A stretch of 64,000 nucleotides of DNA, from the NCBI GenBank assembly GCA_963793625.1, contig CAWCAT010000011.1, positions 372,001-436,000 of the forward strand, written 5' to 3'. A program made the position numbers and the translations under genes. Of this stretch, positions 9,654-18,763 are shown piece after piece. The stretch is from G963668605 sp963793625. Its GTDB lineage: Bacteria > Acidobacteriota > Terriglobia > Bryobacterales > Bryobacteraceae. Numbering within the stretch: position 1 is the first letter of the stretch; the number at the start of each line of letters is the position of its first letter. The notes under the pieces are model-generated. The model saw nothing but the letters and a program-made list of their open reading frames with translations, was not told the DNA's origin and ran no database searches.

Positions 9654-10328
9654 TCAGACCGAACCCCTGCCGCTCAACACGACAGGGATGGTTCGGAAGA
9701 GAACGTAGAAATAGAGCGACAGGCAGCGGCGGCGCACCAGGAAAAGATCCAGGCGCCGTCGCTGTGTATAGGTGAGCATGCTGCGTCCCATCACCTGCCA
9801 CAGTCCGGTAATTCCTGGCTTCACGGATAAGACCTCGGCGGTGTCGCTCTTGTAATAGTCCCTTAGTTCACGCATCGTGAGCGGGCGCGGTCCCACAAAA
9901 GACATCTCGCCACTCAGCACATGCAACAACTGCGGCAACTCGTCGAGTGAGTAGATGCGGCAAAGCCTGGCAAACCGACTGCTAACGCGCGCATCTTCCT
10001 CGGACTTCTTAAGTGGACCAGCATCATCGGAAATGTGCTCGACCAAATTGAAACGGGCGCCTCGCTCAGGGCGGCCATTCCACATGGTCCTCAACTTCAG
10101 CACCCAAAGCGGATTCCCGTACTGTCCGATGCGCAGGTGGGCAACAAAAGGCGTGCGGCGAGAGAGCACACGGACTGTGATCCCGCAGAGAGCCACAACG
10201 GGCACCACGGGTATCAGAATCGCGGCGGACGCGATTCGCTCTCCTAGCGTAAGAACACGCCAGAGAGATCCGGCAGAGGTTCGTTTACCGCGAAAAGCCA
10301 GAGTCGCAGTTCCCGCTTCAGTAGCCAT
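9654..10328 (-). CDS. Priming bacterial sugar transferase (polyprenyl-phosphate glycosyl-1-phosphate transferase)
   Basis: 224 residues, with the PF02397 layout: one N-terminal hydrophobic hairpin (IASAAILIPVVPVVALCGIT), a basic stretch with LKLRTM, the conserved SLDELPQLLHVLSGEMSFVG followed by PRPLTMRELRDYY, and PGITGLWQVMGRS. Enzymes of this family transfer a sugar 1-phosphate onto undecaprenyl phosphate to begin each repeat unit at the inner membrane. The protein has the short (WbaP-C / PglC-like) form with no N-terminal five-helix domain. It faces the TIGR03437 gene, with a 9 bp gap between the convergent ends. It completes the locus as the initiating enzyme; the sugar is not predictable. 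Confidence 0.88.
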   Translation of the reverse strand: MATEAGTATLAFRGKRTSAGSLWRVLTLGERIASAAILIPVVPVVALCGITVRVLSRRTPFVAHLRIGQYGNPLWVLKLRTMWNGRPERGARFNLVEHISDDAGPLKKSEEDARVSSRFARLCRIYSLDELPQLLHVLSGEMSFVGPRPLTMRELRDYYKSDTAEVLSVKPGITGLWQVMGRSMLTYTQRRRLDLFLVRRRCLSLYFYVLFRTIPVVLSGRGSV

Positions 10329-10971
10329 AGCCCAGTTGCTTCCAGTTTACTTTGACCCGTATCCGGAGAACCGGTTTATGTGTGTTAAATCACAGCTGCT
10401 TGCGGCTGGTGATCTTGAATCGGGATCGGCGAAAGCGCTGGATGGTCCCGCTTTTCGGACTCGCAATTGTACGTGCAGGCCGGGTTTCAATCAGTGAAGC
10501 TCCTACGCGATCGACGGGATAGAAGATCAAGTCAGGAGCGCTGTAGCGCCGCGAACTACTTGTGAGTCTCGGTGGCAGTGTCGGAAGCCCAGCCCTACCG
10601 GCTAAATACTGCCAGCCTAGTGAGCCCCGAGCCGGCTGTATAAGCCGGACGGAATCGCATTGAAGGTGAAGTTCCCCTCAGCGTCGGTACTCGCCTCCCG
10701 CACGGCCGCGGTGTTCTGGGAAGTCAGCCGCACGGTTGCTCCCACGATCACGCTACCAGTGTTGTCCGTGACAACACCAAATCGCACCCGTTACCTGCTG
10801 AGGGGTTCCACGGCGTGTCTAACAAAACCGACCCGTGGCTGGCTCTTGGCAGACCGGCAACCGGGGCACTTATCCAGGTCGAGTATAAATGCGGCAAGTC
10901 ACCCCGTCAAGCGCTTATTTTCGCATTGATTGCCACCGCAGTCGTGATATAGTCTTTTTGGAGCGCTTGGA
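10329..10971. other. 643 bp without an intact gene
   Basis: Between the divergent sugar transferase and the GntR remnant. The only coding-like content is the minus-strand regulatory-domain fragment at 10617-10790 (given separately). Just before the GntR remnant is a promoter-like pair: TTGATT (10926-10931) and TATAGT (10948-10953), 16 bp apart, followed by GGAGCGCTTGG before the ATG at 10972. The remaining sequence shows no open frame with family resemblance and no clear hairpin. Confidence 0.5.
10617..10790 (-). pseudogene. Fragment of a carboxypeptidase-regulatory-like (TonB receptor N-terminal) domain
   Basis: On the minus strand this stretch encodes GVVTDNTGSVIVGATVRLTS, then a threonine/asparagine-rich turn and STDAEGNFTFNAIPSGLY before a stop at 10619-10617. 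That is the classic CarboxypepD_reg-like repeat at the start of acidobacterial TonB receptors (G-x-V-x-D-x-x-G-x-x-V-x-G-A-x-V, then T-D-x-x-G-x-F-x-F-x-x-x-P-x-G-x-Y). There is no signal peptide upstream in frame and no plug or barrel downstream, so only about 55 residues remain. It is best read as the relic of a deleted or rearranged receptor gene. Confidence 0.7.
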
Positions 10972-11538
10972 ATGAGCACAACCGCACCTTTGACATTGGT
11001 TAAAGAACATTTGGCCACATGGACGGTTTTCTGGTGAAAAGTTCGGGACGCAGTGCCCGAGTGCCGCAGTATACGCAAGAGGACATCGACCGCATCTACG
11101 AGGTGCGCGGCGCACTGGAAGGCCTCGCGGCACAACTCGCTGCCTCGAAACACGCAGATCTCACCCCATTGGAAATGGCGGTGCTCCGCATGGAAGCCGC
11201 ACTCGCCAAAGGAGGAAGTCAAAGAACTCATTGAGAGCGACCTCGCTTTCCACCTTGCGCTGGCTGAGGTCTCCGGTAATCCGGTGCTCACGGACATGCT
11301 GAACCGGCTGCTGCGTCCGCTGTTCACCTTCGTGCTGCTCCGCATGATGGAGACCCAAGTGAATACTCGAAGCTGGGTGCCGGATCTTCCGCGGCACCGT
11401 GAGATGATCTACCTTATGCGCGAGAGCGACCCCAAGCTGGCAGGTCAGTTCGTACAGCACTGCGTGGGCCGCTTCGTTGCTTCCGCACACGCCGTGTGGT
11501 TGCCCGAACCGGGCACCAGGCGCAGGAGGAAATCCTAA
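10972..11538 (+). pseudogene. GntR/FadR-family regulator remnant lacking most of the DNA-binding domain
   Basis: An ATG at 10972 with an upstream GGAG begins MSTTAPLTLVKEHL, a normal FadR-type N terminus, but the frame ends at once. One frame over, from about 11019, the wing end (DGFLVKSSGRSARVPQ) and the ligand-binding FCD domain begin (YTQEDIDRIYEVRGALEGLA). After about 11210 the protein shifts back to the first frame for SDLAFHLALAEVSGNPVLT through the stop at 11538. About 45-50 residues carrying the helix-turn-helix are missing between the two first pieces, and two frame changes are present. As read, it cannot bind DNA as a normal GntR protein. It lies 1 bp from the next gene and would have been the local regulator of the sugar-acid operon that follows. 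Confidence 0.72.
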
Positions 11539-11539
11539 C

Positions 11540-12680
11540 ATGGCATCCGTTCACATAGCCTTGATTGCCGGGGGAATGTATGACCGGCTGTACGAACGTA
11601 TCCCCGAATTCGAGCGCTCAACCGGAGTGTCCGTCACAGTCGGTTTTCGAGGCACTCACCCGCGAACTGAACGCTCATCTCGCCGCGGCGAATCCCGAAG
11701 CTTATGACCTGGTGTCCACCCACACCAAGTACGCGCCGTCGCAGCAGCGCCTTCTCGCACCACTGAAAGGATTCGATAGCAGCGACTTTTTCCCTGCCCT
11801 GCTCGACCTGGCAAAGATCGGCGACTCGCTTTTCGGAATCCCGCGCAACATCGACCTGCGATTGCTCCATTACCGGACGGACATTATCGAGAACCCGCCT
11901 GCGACGTGGGAGGATCTGCTCTGCGCCGCCCGGCGCGTCACTTCGCCTCCGCACTCGTATGGATATGTTTTTCCGGGCATGGAATCGGGTCTGTTCGGAA
12001 CATTCTTCGAGCTGGCGGAAAGCGCCGGCGCGCGCATCTTTCCTGAGACATTGGTGCCGGAAGTAAACAATGAAGGCGGCCGGTGGGCACTCGGTCTGAT
12101 CCGTGAGTTGTACGCAAGTGGCGCGGCCCCGGAGGCGATCACAGGCTGGCACTACGACGAAGTGCACCAGTTCTTCCGGCGCGGCGGCGCAGCGATGGTG
12201 GCCGATTGGCCCGGCTACTACAGTTCCTATTGCGAAACTGGTTCTGCCGTGCGCGACCGTTTCCGAGTCGCTCGTATGCCCGCGGGGCCGGGCGGCCGCG
12301 TGTGTTGCTACGCCGGATCCCACACCTTCGCGCTAACGCGCAGCGGTGCAGAGAAAGACGAGGCGCAAGAACTTCTCCGCTTTCTCACCGGCCCCGAACA
12401 GCAGGCACTTGAAGCGCAGCAGGGCTCGGTTCCGGTGCGCCGTTCCGTAATGGACGAACAGCGCCAAGCCTCAACAGGCTACGATGCCGAACGACTTGCA
12501 CTGCTTAGCCGGTCCATCGATACCGACCTCATGATCCCGCCCAAGATCGCGTGCTATCCAGAGATCGAAAACATTTTGTGGCGCACCGTGCGGGCAGCTA
12601 TGATCGGCGAACTTCCGATCGAAGGTGCGCTTGCCGAAATTGAAACTCGAATCGCGGAGATTGTCCTTCATGCTGCTTGA
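11540..12680 (+). CDS. Extracellular-solute-binding-protein-like (MalE/SBP family 1), no visible signal peptide; one frameshift
   Basis: Starts at ATG 11540 just after the GntR remnant; a frame change near 11660 joins …STGVSVTVGFRGTHP to ELNAHLAAANPEAYDLVSTH. The joined protein has about 380 residues with SBP features: FGIPRNIDLRLLHYRTDIIE, PPATWEDLLCAARRVTS, FFRRGGAAMVADWPGYYSS, and LLRFLTGPEQQALEAQQGS. Members normally bind sugars for ABC importers. Here the N terminus (MASVHIALIAGGMYDRLYER) begins directly with the first core strand, so a secretion signal is not apparent, and no ABC permease or ATPase gene is nearby. It may be a cytoplasmic sugar-binding or sensing protein, or the signal sequence is lost. 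Its stop overlaps the next start by 11 bp. Confidence 0.78.
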
Positions 12681-13431
12681 GAACAAGGTTGTGTTCATTA
12701 CCGGGGCTGCGAGCGGCATAGGACGCGAGTGCGCAATCGGGTGTGCCCGCGAGGGTGCGTCCGTCGTGATCGCTGACGTAGACGGTGCGAAAGCGGAGGC
12801 CACAGCCGCGGAACTCGGTGGTACCGCACTGGGGCTCGCGTGCGACGTGACTGATGCCGCAGCTGTCCATGCCGCCATCGATGCAGCCCTTCAGCGGTTC
12901 GGCAGAATTGACGCAGTTCACAATAACGCCGGGCTTTCGGCCCCGACTAAACCCCTCCACGAAACCACGGAAGCAGAATGGGACCGTGTGCTTTCCGTAA
13001 ACCTGAAGAGCGTCTTCTGGACCACTCGCGCAGCGTTGCCCGCCCTGAAGCAGAGCCGCGGAACCATTCTCAACACCGCCAGTCTCGTTGGAGAGATCGG
13101 ACAGGCAAATCACGCAGCCTACTGCGCCAGCAAGGGAGCGATGATCGCGCTGACGAAAGCCATGGCGCTCGATTATGCGCCGCTCGGAATCCGTGTCAAT
13201 GCGATCTGTCCGGCCGGAGTCTGGACTCCGATGTTGGAGGAGTGGGCCGCCGCCCAGGATGACCCGTCAGGCATTCACGCATACCTCGACGGGATACACG
13301 CGCTTGGCTACTGTCCACGAGGCGACGTCATTGCGGACGCCGCGGTTTTCCTGTTATCGGAACGCGCGCGATTCCTTACAGGCTGCATCCTGCCGGTGAG
13401 TGGAGGCGCGGAATTGGGGTACAAGAGATGA
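12670..13431 (+). CDS. Short-chain dehydrogenase/reductase, probable 2-keto-3-deoxy-L-fuconate dehydrogenase
   Basis: 253 residues from ATG 12670, overlapping the upstream gene by 11 bp. Classical SDR: NAD-binding TGAASGIGRECA near residue 12, HNNAGLS, catalytic serine in NTASLVGE and YCASK (Tyr-x-x-x-Lys) with PLGIRVNAICPAGVWTPM behind it, and the C-terminal FLTGCILPVSGG. The Asp after the second strand (VVIADVDG) favours NAD(H). In the non-phosphorylating L-fucose pathway known from Xanthomonas, an SDR oxidises 2-keto-3-deoxy-L-fuconate made by L-fuconate dehydratase. The dehydratase is the very next gene (4 bp overlap), so this role is a good inference; an L-fucose or L-rhamnose dehydrogenase role is the alternative. 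Confidence 0.85.
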   Translation: MLLENKVVFITGAASGIGRECAIGCAREGASVVIADVDGAKAEATAAELGGTALGLACDVTDAAAVHAAIDAALQRFGRIDAVHNNAGLSAPTKPLHETTEAEWDRVLSVNLKSVFWTTRAALPALKQSRGTILNTASLVGEIGQANHAAYCASKGAMIALTKAMALDYAPLGIRVNAICPAGVWTPMLEEWAAAQDDPSGIHAYLDGIHALGYCPRGDVIADAAVFLLSERARFLTGCILPVSGGAELGYKR

Positions 13432-14676
13432 AATCAGCAACAATCACCCGTGTAACGGCACATGACCGCCGTTTCCCGTTGCACGGCGGAGCGGGGTCTG
13501 ATGCAGTTCACAGCGGCGCGGAGTATGCGTTCGCCGTGACACGCTTGCATACAGACGCGCAAATTGAAGGAAACGGCATTACACTCACGCTCGGCGATGG
13601 AAACCGCGTCGTGTGCGACGTGATCGAAATGCTGGGCGCTCACCTTGTTGGGCGCGAGATCAATGAACTGATGTCGGAGTTCGGGGCGATCTCACGACGC
13701 CTGGCCGACGACCCTGCGGCTCCGCTGGCTGGGTCCTCACAAGGGAGTGGTCCACCTGGCGCTCTCTTCGGTAGTGAATGCCTGCTTCGATCTCTGGGCA
13801 AAGGTTCATGGCGTACCGCTATGGCGGCTGCTGCTCGACCTCACACCCGAGCAGGTTCTGGCGCTTCTCGATCTGAGTTACGTCGAGGATGAATTGAGCC
13901 AGCGAGACGTTCTCGAGCTCTTGCGTGAAGAGGCGGCGACGCGCCCGTCGCGCGAGAACATTCTGCGAACCGGTTATCCCGGTTATGACACTTCCGTGGG
14001 CTGGTTTCAGTACGGAGATGAGCGAGTGCGCGACAACGCCAGGAAGGCGTTCGATGCCGGTTTTCGGGCCTTCAAACTAAAAGTGGGATCAAAGGATGGT
14101 GAGCGCGACGTGCGCCGCGCCGTGATGCTGCGCGAAATCGTCGGACAGGACTGCCGCCTGATGGTCGATGCAAATCAGCAATGGACTCTGGAACAGGCGC
14201 GTTCCATGTGTGCGGCATTGTGCAGTGTGGATCCGTACTGGATCGAAGAGCCGACCCATCCGGATGACGTCGAGGCACACCGCCGGCTCGCGCGAGAGAT
14301 TGAACCATTGCGCCTTGCACTCGGAGAGCACGTGCCTAACCGTGTGCTGTTCAAGAATTACATGCAATCTAAGGCCGTCCATTTCGTTCAGGCTGATTGC
14401 ACTCGCCTCGCCGGTATTTCCGAGTTCCTGACCGTTAGCCTGATGGCGCGCAAGAATGGATTGCCGCTGGTGCCGCACGTCGGTGACATGGGGCAGATCC
14501 ATCAACATCTCGTACTGTTCAACCACGTCGCTTTGGGCCACGATGTTGTTTTTCTCGAACACATCCCTCACCTGCGCGACTATTTCGTACATCCCGCCAG
14601 GGTTTGCGGCGGAGTTTACCAGACGCCCGAGGAACCGGGCATATCGTGTGACCTCAAGGAGGATTTGACTATATGA
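13428..14676 (+). CDS. L-fuconate dehydratase-like enolase-superfamily enzyme (one frameshift)
   Basis: Begins at ATG 13428, overlapping the SDR stop. A frame change near 13715 joins …ISRRLADDP to LRWLGPHKGVVHLALSSVVN. The sequence follows L-fuconate dehydratase/ENOSF1 closely: RFPLHGGAGSDAVHSGAEYA near the start, YPGYDTSVGWFQYGDE, FKLKVG (acid/base Lys), LMVDANQQW and IEEPTHPDD (metal ligands), GEHVPNRVLFKN, and VPHVGDMGQIHQHL with the catalytic His. It would dehydrate L-fuconate (or a close acid sugar) to 2-keto-3-deoxy-L-fuconate with Mg2+. Length when joined is about 415 residues, a little shorter than the usual 430-440. The stop overlaps the transporter ATG by 4 bp, showing tight operon packing. 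Confidence 0.85.
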
Positions 14677-15686
14677 CCAGTGCCGTCTGGTTCGGATTGC
14701 TGCTGACCCTGATCGCCGGAATGCTCTCCGGCAATTGCATGCTCCCCATGAAGTTCGCCAAGCGCTGGCCGTGGGAGAACACATGGTTCGTGTTCAGTAT
14801 CGTCTCGCTTGTGATTCTGCCTTGGGGATTGGCCTTAACACTGATTCACGATATCTGGGCCGTTTACTCCGCACTGCCCGCCTCGGCGTTCCTCGCGCCG
14901 CTTCTGTTCGGCGCTGGCTGGGGAGTGGCGCAGGTGTTGTTCGGACTGTCAATATCGCGCCTCGGACTGGCACTGGGCTACGCCATCATCGTCGGACTGG
15001 GCGCGGTGCTTGGAACTCTCGTGCCGCTGCTCGTTAAGAATCGCGAGGTGATCGGCACCGGACGCGGCACTTTGATCCTTTCCGGAGTGGCAGTGATGGT
15101 GATCGGCATCATCGTCTCAGCGCGGGCTGGACTGCAGCGCGAACGCGGCGCCGTCGCGCAGACTTCCGGAGGCAGTTATGGGCTGGCGCTAGTCATCGCC
15201 GTTGTTTGCGGCGTGATGGCGCCAATGCTGAACTACGCTTTCGCATTCGGTCAATCGATCGCTGAAGAAGCAGTCCGGCAGGGTTCGTCACGCGAAGCTG
15301 CGGGCTACGCAGTGTGGCCTATAGCCCTGTTCGGCGGCCTCATCCCGAACGTCGCCTATTGCGTCGTACTCCTGAACCGGAACAAAACATGGAAGCACTT
15401 CCGCGGCCGCTGGACTCCCGATGTCTGGTTCGGGTGCCTGATGGGCCTGTTCTGGATGGGAGCGTTCGCACTCTACGGAGTGAGTTCGGTCTACCTTGGC
15501 GCACTCGGCACATCGGTGGGATGGGCGCTGTTCCAGATATTCATGATCATGACCGCCAATCTCTCGGGAGTCCTGACCGGAGAATGGAAAGTCGCACCGG
15601 CTCACGCACGTCGCGGCTTGTGGGCTGGACTCGGACTACTAGCTGTAGCTACCGCAATCATTGCCTCTGGCAATAGTCAGGGTTAA
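14673..15686 (+). CDS. RhaT-like sugar:proton symporter (L-rhamnose/L-fucose type)
   Basis: 337 residues, ten predicted membrane segments of the drug/metabolite-transporter fold. The start GMLSGNCMLPMKFAKRWPWE and following ENTWFVFSIV are hallmark residues of the RhaT family (PF06379), and GAGWGVAQVLFGLSISRLG and GSVYLGALGTSVGW-like motifs recur in the second half. RhaT of Escherichia coli imports L-rhamnose with a proton; here, beside fuconate dehydratase, the substrate could equally be L-fucose or its acid. The ATG overlaps the upstream stop (ATGA), and the next gene begins 10 bp downstream. This is the only membrane transporter in the operon. Confidence 0.85.
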   Translation: MTSAVWFGLLLTLIAGMLSGNCMLPMKFAKRWPWENTWFVFSIVSLVILPWGLALTLIHDIWAVYSALPASAFLAPLLFGAGWGVAQVLFGLSISRLGLALGYAIIVGLGAVLGTLVPLLVKNREVIGTGRGTLILSGVAVMVIGIIVSARAGLQRERGAVAQTSGGSYGLALVIAVVCGVMAPMLNYAFAFGQSIAEEAVRQGSSREAAGYAVWPIALFGGLIPNVAYCVVLLNRNKTWKHFRGRWTPDVWFGCLMGLFWMGAFALYGVSSVYLGALGTSVGWALFQIFMIMTANLSGVLTGEWKVAPAHARRGLWAGLGLLAVATAIIASGNSQG

Positions 15687-15696
15687 GGAAATCTAA

Positions 15697-16743
15697 ATGA
15701 CTTCGAAAGAACGCGCACTGCGCAACTACTCCTTCCAAAAGGTGGACCGCTTTACCATCGATTTCTGCGCCGAGTCTTCGGTGTATGCCGCCATGAAGGC
15801 GCATTACGGCGTCGATGACGACCTGAAGCTGATGGAATTGCTGCACGTCGATTTCCGCTACCCCAAGCCGCAGTGGATCGGCTTTCCGCTCGTGGATAAA
15901 GAGGGTCGGCCTACAGACTACTTCGGGATCCCGCGCCGCGGCGTCGGCGATTTTGGATACCCCATCGTGCATCCGCTCGCTGATGTCTCATCGCTCGCCG
16001 ACGTCGAAGACTATCCCTACTGGCCGACGCCGGAAATGTGGGATTACGAACGCTATGCCGAAGATTGCCGCAGTTTCGACGAGTACGCGGTACTCGGAGG
16101 CGCTTGGGCATGGTTCTTCGAAGCCGGCTGTGAACTCGTCGGGATGGACCGTTTCTTCTACCTGATGGCCGACAAGCCCGAAGTGGCTCACGCGATCCTT
16201 GAAAAGACGACCAGTTTCATGGAGCGGACGTCCCAGATAATGTTCGAAAAGGCAGGCAAATACATCGACATCTGTTTCACTGGCGACGACTACGGGTTCC
16301 AAACCGGTCCGATGATGAGCCAGCGCATGTTCGGCGAGTTCGTTCGCCCCTACCTGCAACGCATATACAACGCCGGCAGGGAGCACAGTAAGCCGATCAT
16401 GCACCACTCCTGCGGCAGCGTGGCACGCTACATTCCGACGTTCATGGAGATGGGCCTAAACATCCTCGAACCCATCCAGGTGCGAGCAACCGGCATGGAC
16501 CCGAAGGAGCTCGCGGCGAAGTTCGGAGGCAAGCTCTGCTTCCACGGCTCGATCGACACACAGGGCACACTCCCGTTCGGCAACCCCGAAGATGTTCGCC
16601 GCGAGGTTTTCGATCGAGTCGAAACGTTCAGGCCCTACGGCGGCTTCACGATCGGACCTTCTCAACACCTGCTCGAAGATATCCCGGTTACTAACATCGT
16701 GGCCATGTACGAAGCCGCCTGGGAAGCAGCCTGGCTCGTCTAA
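15697..16743 (+). CDS. Uroporphyrinogen decarboxylase-family (UroD/MtaA-like) protein of a sugar-acid operon
   Basis: 348 residues. The sequence has UroD-superfamily features (PF01208): ALRNYSFQKVDRFTID at the N terminus, LADKPEVAHAILEKTT-like helix, FTGDDYGFQTGPMMS, MHHSCGSVARYIPTFMEMG, and FHGSIDTQGTLPFG followed by GGFTIGPSQHLLEDIPVTN. True HemE enzymes have a different N-terminal Arg/Asp pattern, and this gene is not with haem genes. Such distant UroD homologues include corrinoid methyltransferases and a large group of unknown function that co-occur with sugar catabolism. Last gene of the operon, 10 bp after rhaT-like. Its reaction is unknown. Confidence 0.8.
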   Translation: MTSKERALRNYSFQKVDRFTIDFCAESSVYAAMKAHYGVDDDLKLMELLHVDFRYPKPQWIGFPLVDKEGRPTDYFGIPRRGVGDFGYPIVHPLADVSSLADVEDYPYWPTPEMWDYERYAEDCRSFDEYAVLGGAWAWFFEAGCELVGMDRFFYLMADKPEVAHAILEKTTSFMERTSQIMFEKAGKYIDICFTGDDYGFQTGPMMSQRMFGEFVRPYLQRIYNAGREHSKPIMHHSCGSVARYIPTFMEMGLNILEPIQVRATGMDPKELAAKFGGKLCFHGSIDTQGTLPFGNPEDVRREVFDRVETFRPYGGFTIGPSQHLLEDIPVTNIVAMYEAAWEAAWLV

Positions 16744-16777
16744 AGAGTGAACGCACTTTCCCCGCTTGTATTCGGCG

Positions 16778-17881
16778 CTACTGGTTTTTGTGGGCGTAGT
16801 CGAGCCAGAATTTGATCAGCGCGTCGTCTGGAGCTTTTCGCGCCAATGCTTGCGTCTTGCCATCACCCACAAGCGCGTATTTTGCGCGGATGTCATCTGG
16901 AATGGCTGGGCGCTTCTTGTTCCTTCGCTCGACCGGTTTTCCGGAAGTGAATAATTTGCGTCCAAACGGACCCGGTGCTTCACGTTCTCCACTGTCCACC
17001 GCTTGCAGCAGGCCCAGCGTGGCCTGCCAACGTACTTCTTCATTTGTAGAGGTTAACAGTGCGGCCAGGTCCAGCCATGTCTCATCGGAGTGGATGTAAG
17101 CCAGTACCGTGGCAGCCGCTCCTTTAATGCGCTCGGCGTTCGCTCCCAGCGCGAGACGACGCAAAGAGGCAGAACCGGCAGGATCGGGACTGGCATATGC
17201 AAACATTGCCCAAGCGATGTTCTCTATGAGCATAGGATGCAGAGATTTCTGCGCCGGGAGCCATTGTTCCAGTGAAATGAGAGCACCCGGTTCGCTTTGG
17301 CGCAACCCAATAAAGATGCCGATCATAGCATCCGAGGTATGCGGCGAACCTGCGAACTGAGCGCGGATTGCTTTGGCCGTATCGAGGTTGCTGCCACAGG
17401 AGTCAGCGGCGACGGCGAGATCTCTCATTATGAGCGCACCGGGATTGGCGAGGCCGCGCATCCAATCGATACAGAGAGCGACGTCATTGTCGGCGACGGA
17501 GACAGGGTCTTGCGAGATCTGCACAAAATAATCGACGGCGAAGGTCGCTCCGGTTCGCGTGAGCAGCGAACCATTGGCGTCAACCATAAATACCCCGCGC
17601 TTTAAGCGAAGCGATCCGGCTTCCTCGACCGAGAGCGGGCGGTTCGCCTTTGCTTCGATGACCGGAGCAGCGTCGCCTTTGTATATTCGCAGGGTTTGGA
17701 TTGTCCAGATGCTGTCACTACCGCTGTTTGACGTAGCCGTAACTATTCCGGCTACAATGAGTGTGGCCTTGGTTTTCATCTGATCGAAAGGAAAATTTCC
17801 AATGATCCCGGCATAGAGGCTGGCCGCCAGCCAGAGAAGTGCGCCAGCATATATGTAGAATATTTTCACGGTTGTAGACAT
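16778..17881 (-). CDS. Hypothetical secreted or membrane-anchored protein with helical repeats
   Basis: 367 residues from the ATG at 17881; a frame extension upstream reads only through antisense of a different fragment. An N-terminal hydrophobic stretch (IFYIYAGALLWLAASLYAGI) is a signal anchor. Residues ~40-150 look like a beta domain (KATLIVAGIVTATSNSGSDS, LRLKRGVFMVDANGSLL), and the C-terminal half is alpha-helical with HEAT-like periodicity (LRRLALGANAERIKGAAATV, LAALLTSTNEEVRWQATLGL). No catalytic motif was recognised. It resembles in layout the acidobacterial secreted proteins of unknown function. It is convergent with the UroD-like gene (34 bp gap). Confidence 0.65.
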   Translation of the reverse strand: MSTTVKIFYIYAGALLWLAASLYAGIIGNFPFDQMKTKATLIVAGIVTATSNSGSDSIWTIQTLRIYKGDAAPVIEAKANRPLSVEEAGSLRLKRGVFMVDANGSLLTRTGATFAVDYFVQISQDPVSVADNDVALCIDWMRGLANPGALIMRDLAVAADSCGSNLDTAKAIRAQFAGSPHTSDAMIGIFIGLRQSEPGALISLEQWLPAQKSLHPMLIENIAWAMFAYASPDPAGSASLRRLALGANAERIKGAAATVLAYIHSDETWLDLAALLTSTNEEVRWQATLGLLQAVDSGEREAPGPFGRKLFTSGKPVERRNKKRPAIPDDIRAKYALVGDGKTQALARKAPDDALIKFWLDYAHKNQ

Positions 17882-17942
17882 TACAGTAACAGGAGCTTGG
17901 GAAAAGCCTGAGGTCTCATAGCTTCCCATTCTCTTTCGTGCT

Positions 17943-18215
17943 GTGGTTTCCATCGTAGTGAAGATCCTGCGCGCCGAGAACATCAAGGCAGGAGTTTCCG
18001 TCACAGTCGCGAGGCCGGCCAACGGCATCACCATCAAATCCGCCTTCGTCGCACCCGACAAGGACGAAGCCACGCGCAACCTCACCATCACCAAAGACGC
18101 CCGCATCGGCCTGCGCCAGGACATCATCGTAAACGGCGTAATGAAGACCGGCAAAGAGACGATCGTGCGCTACGCCGCCGCCATACCGATAAAGGTAATC
18201 GCCGCACAACCGTAG
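17943..18215 (+). pseudogene. Orphan C-terminal fragment of a secreted acidobacterial protein
   Basis: An 90-residue open frame with no signal peptide and a poor start (GTG). It reads VTVARPANGITIKSAFVAPD, KDEATRNLTITKDARIGLRQ, and ends RYAAAIPIKVIAAQP. The pattern of a threonine/valine-rich beta domain followed by AIPIKV resembles the closing Ig-like segment of large secreted Solibacter-type proteins (from memory of the group, not checked). A degraded second copy of its middle lies at 19667-19749. I read it as the relic of a larger deleted gene. Confidence 0.5.
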
Positions 18216-18258
18216 GCCGGATTTGCCGTTATTCACTACCGCATCCATTCCGCCAGAT

Positions 18259-18763
18259 TCACTTGCTCAGCTTCAGCGTGCCGAGTTGGTCCAACTCGAT
18301 CGCGCTGCCCGAATCCAATGGATCTTTCGGGCGAGGCTTGTAAATCGTAATCGTTTCAATTCGCGGATCATCTGGCAGATTGATATAGAGCTCCACCTTC
18401 GGAACGATGAAATCGACTCCCTTGTAGCTTGTTTCCCTCAAGCCAGTCGCCGTGCCACTGACGCGAATCTCGTTCAACCTTAAGCCCTCGAATCTCCCCA
18501 TTCGAGTCCGTTGCAATTACGAGCAGTGCGTCCCCTCCTAGCACAGCGGCGGACTTGCCGGCACCGCCTTTCAACGGCCTGGTTCGATCGAGCAAAACGA
18601 ATTTCGACGAGAGCGGAACCCCCTCAACGTCCTGCTTTCGAATGTGACCCTGTCTTCCCGGTAAAGAATCCCATTCGATTCTGAGCTTCTGGTAATACGG
18701 GACATTCTGCCTGATATTGGAAGAAGTCCTCGATTGTTCGACCAGTAGGGTGGCAAATGGAGC
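18259..18763 (-). pseudogene. Broken hypothetical gene directly following the 18764-19549 stop
   Basis: On the minus strand coding-like sequence starts straight after the TAA of the upstream gene, in the same frame, with no start codon: FATLLVEQSRTSSNIRQNVP, then WDSLPGRQGHIRKQDVEGVP and LLDRTRPLKGGAGKSAAVLG. Near 18490 the frame changes and continues as LRLNEIRVSGTATGLRETSY through YINLPDDPRIETITIYKPRP to the stop at 18259. About 165 residues in all; no family recognised. Either the N terminus has been lost, or this is the read-on part of the preceding gene past a stop mutation. Confidence 0.45.
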
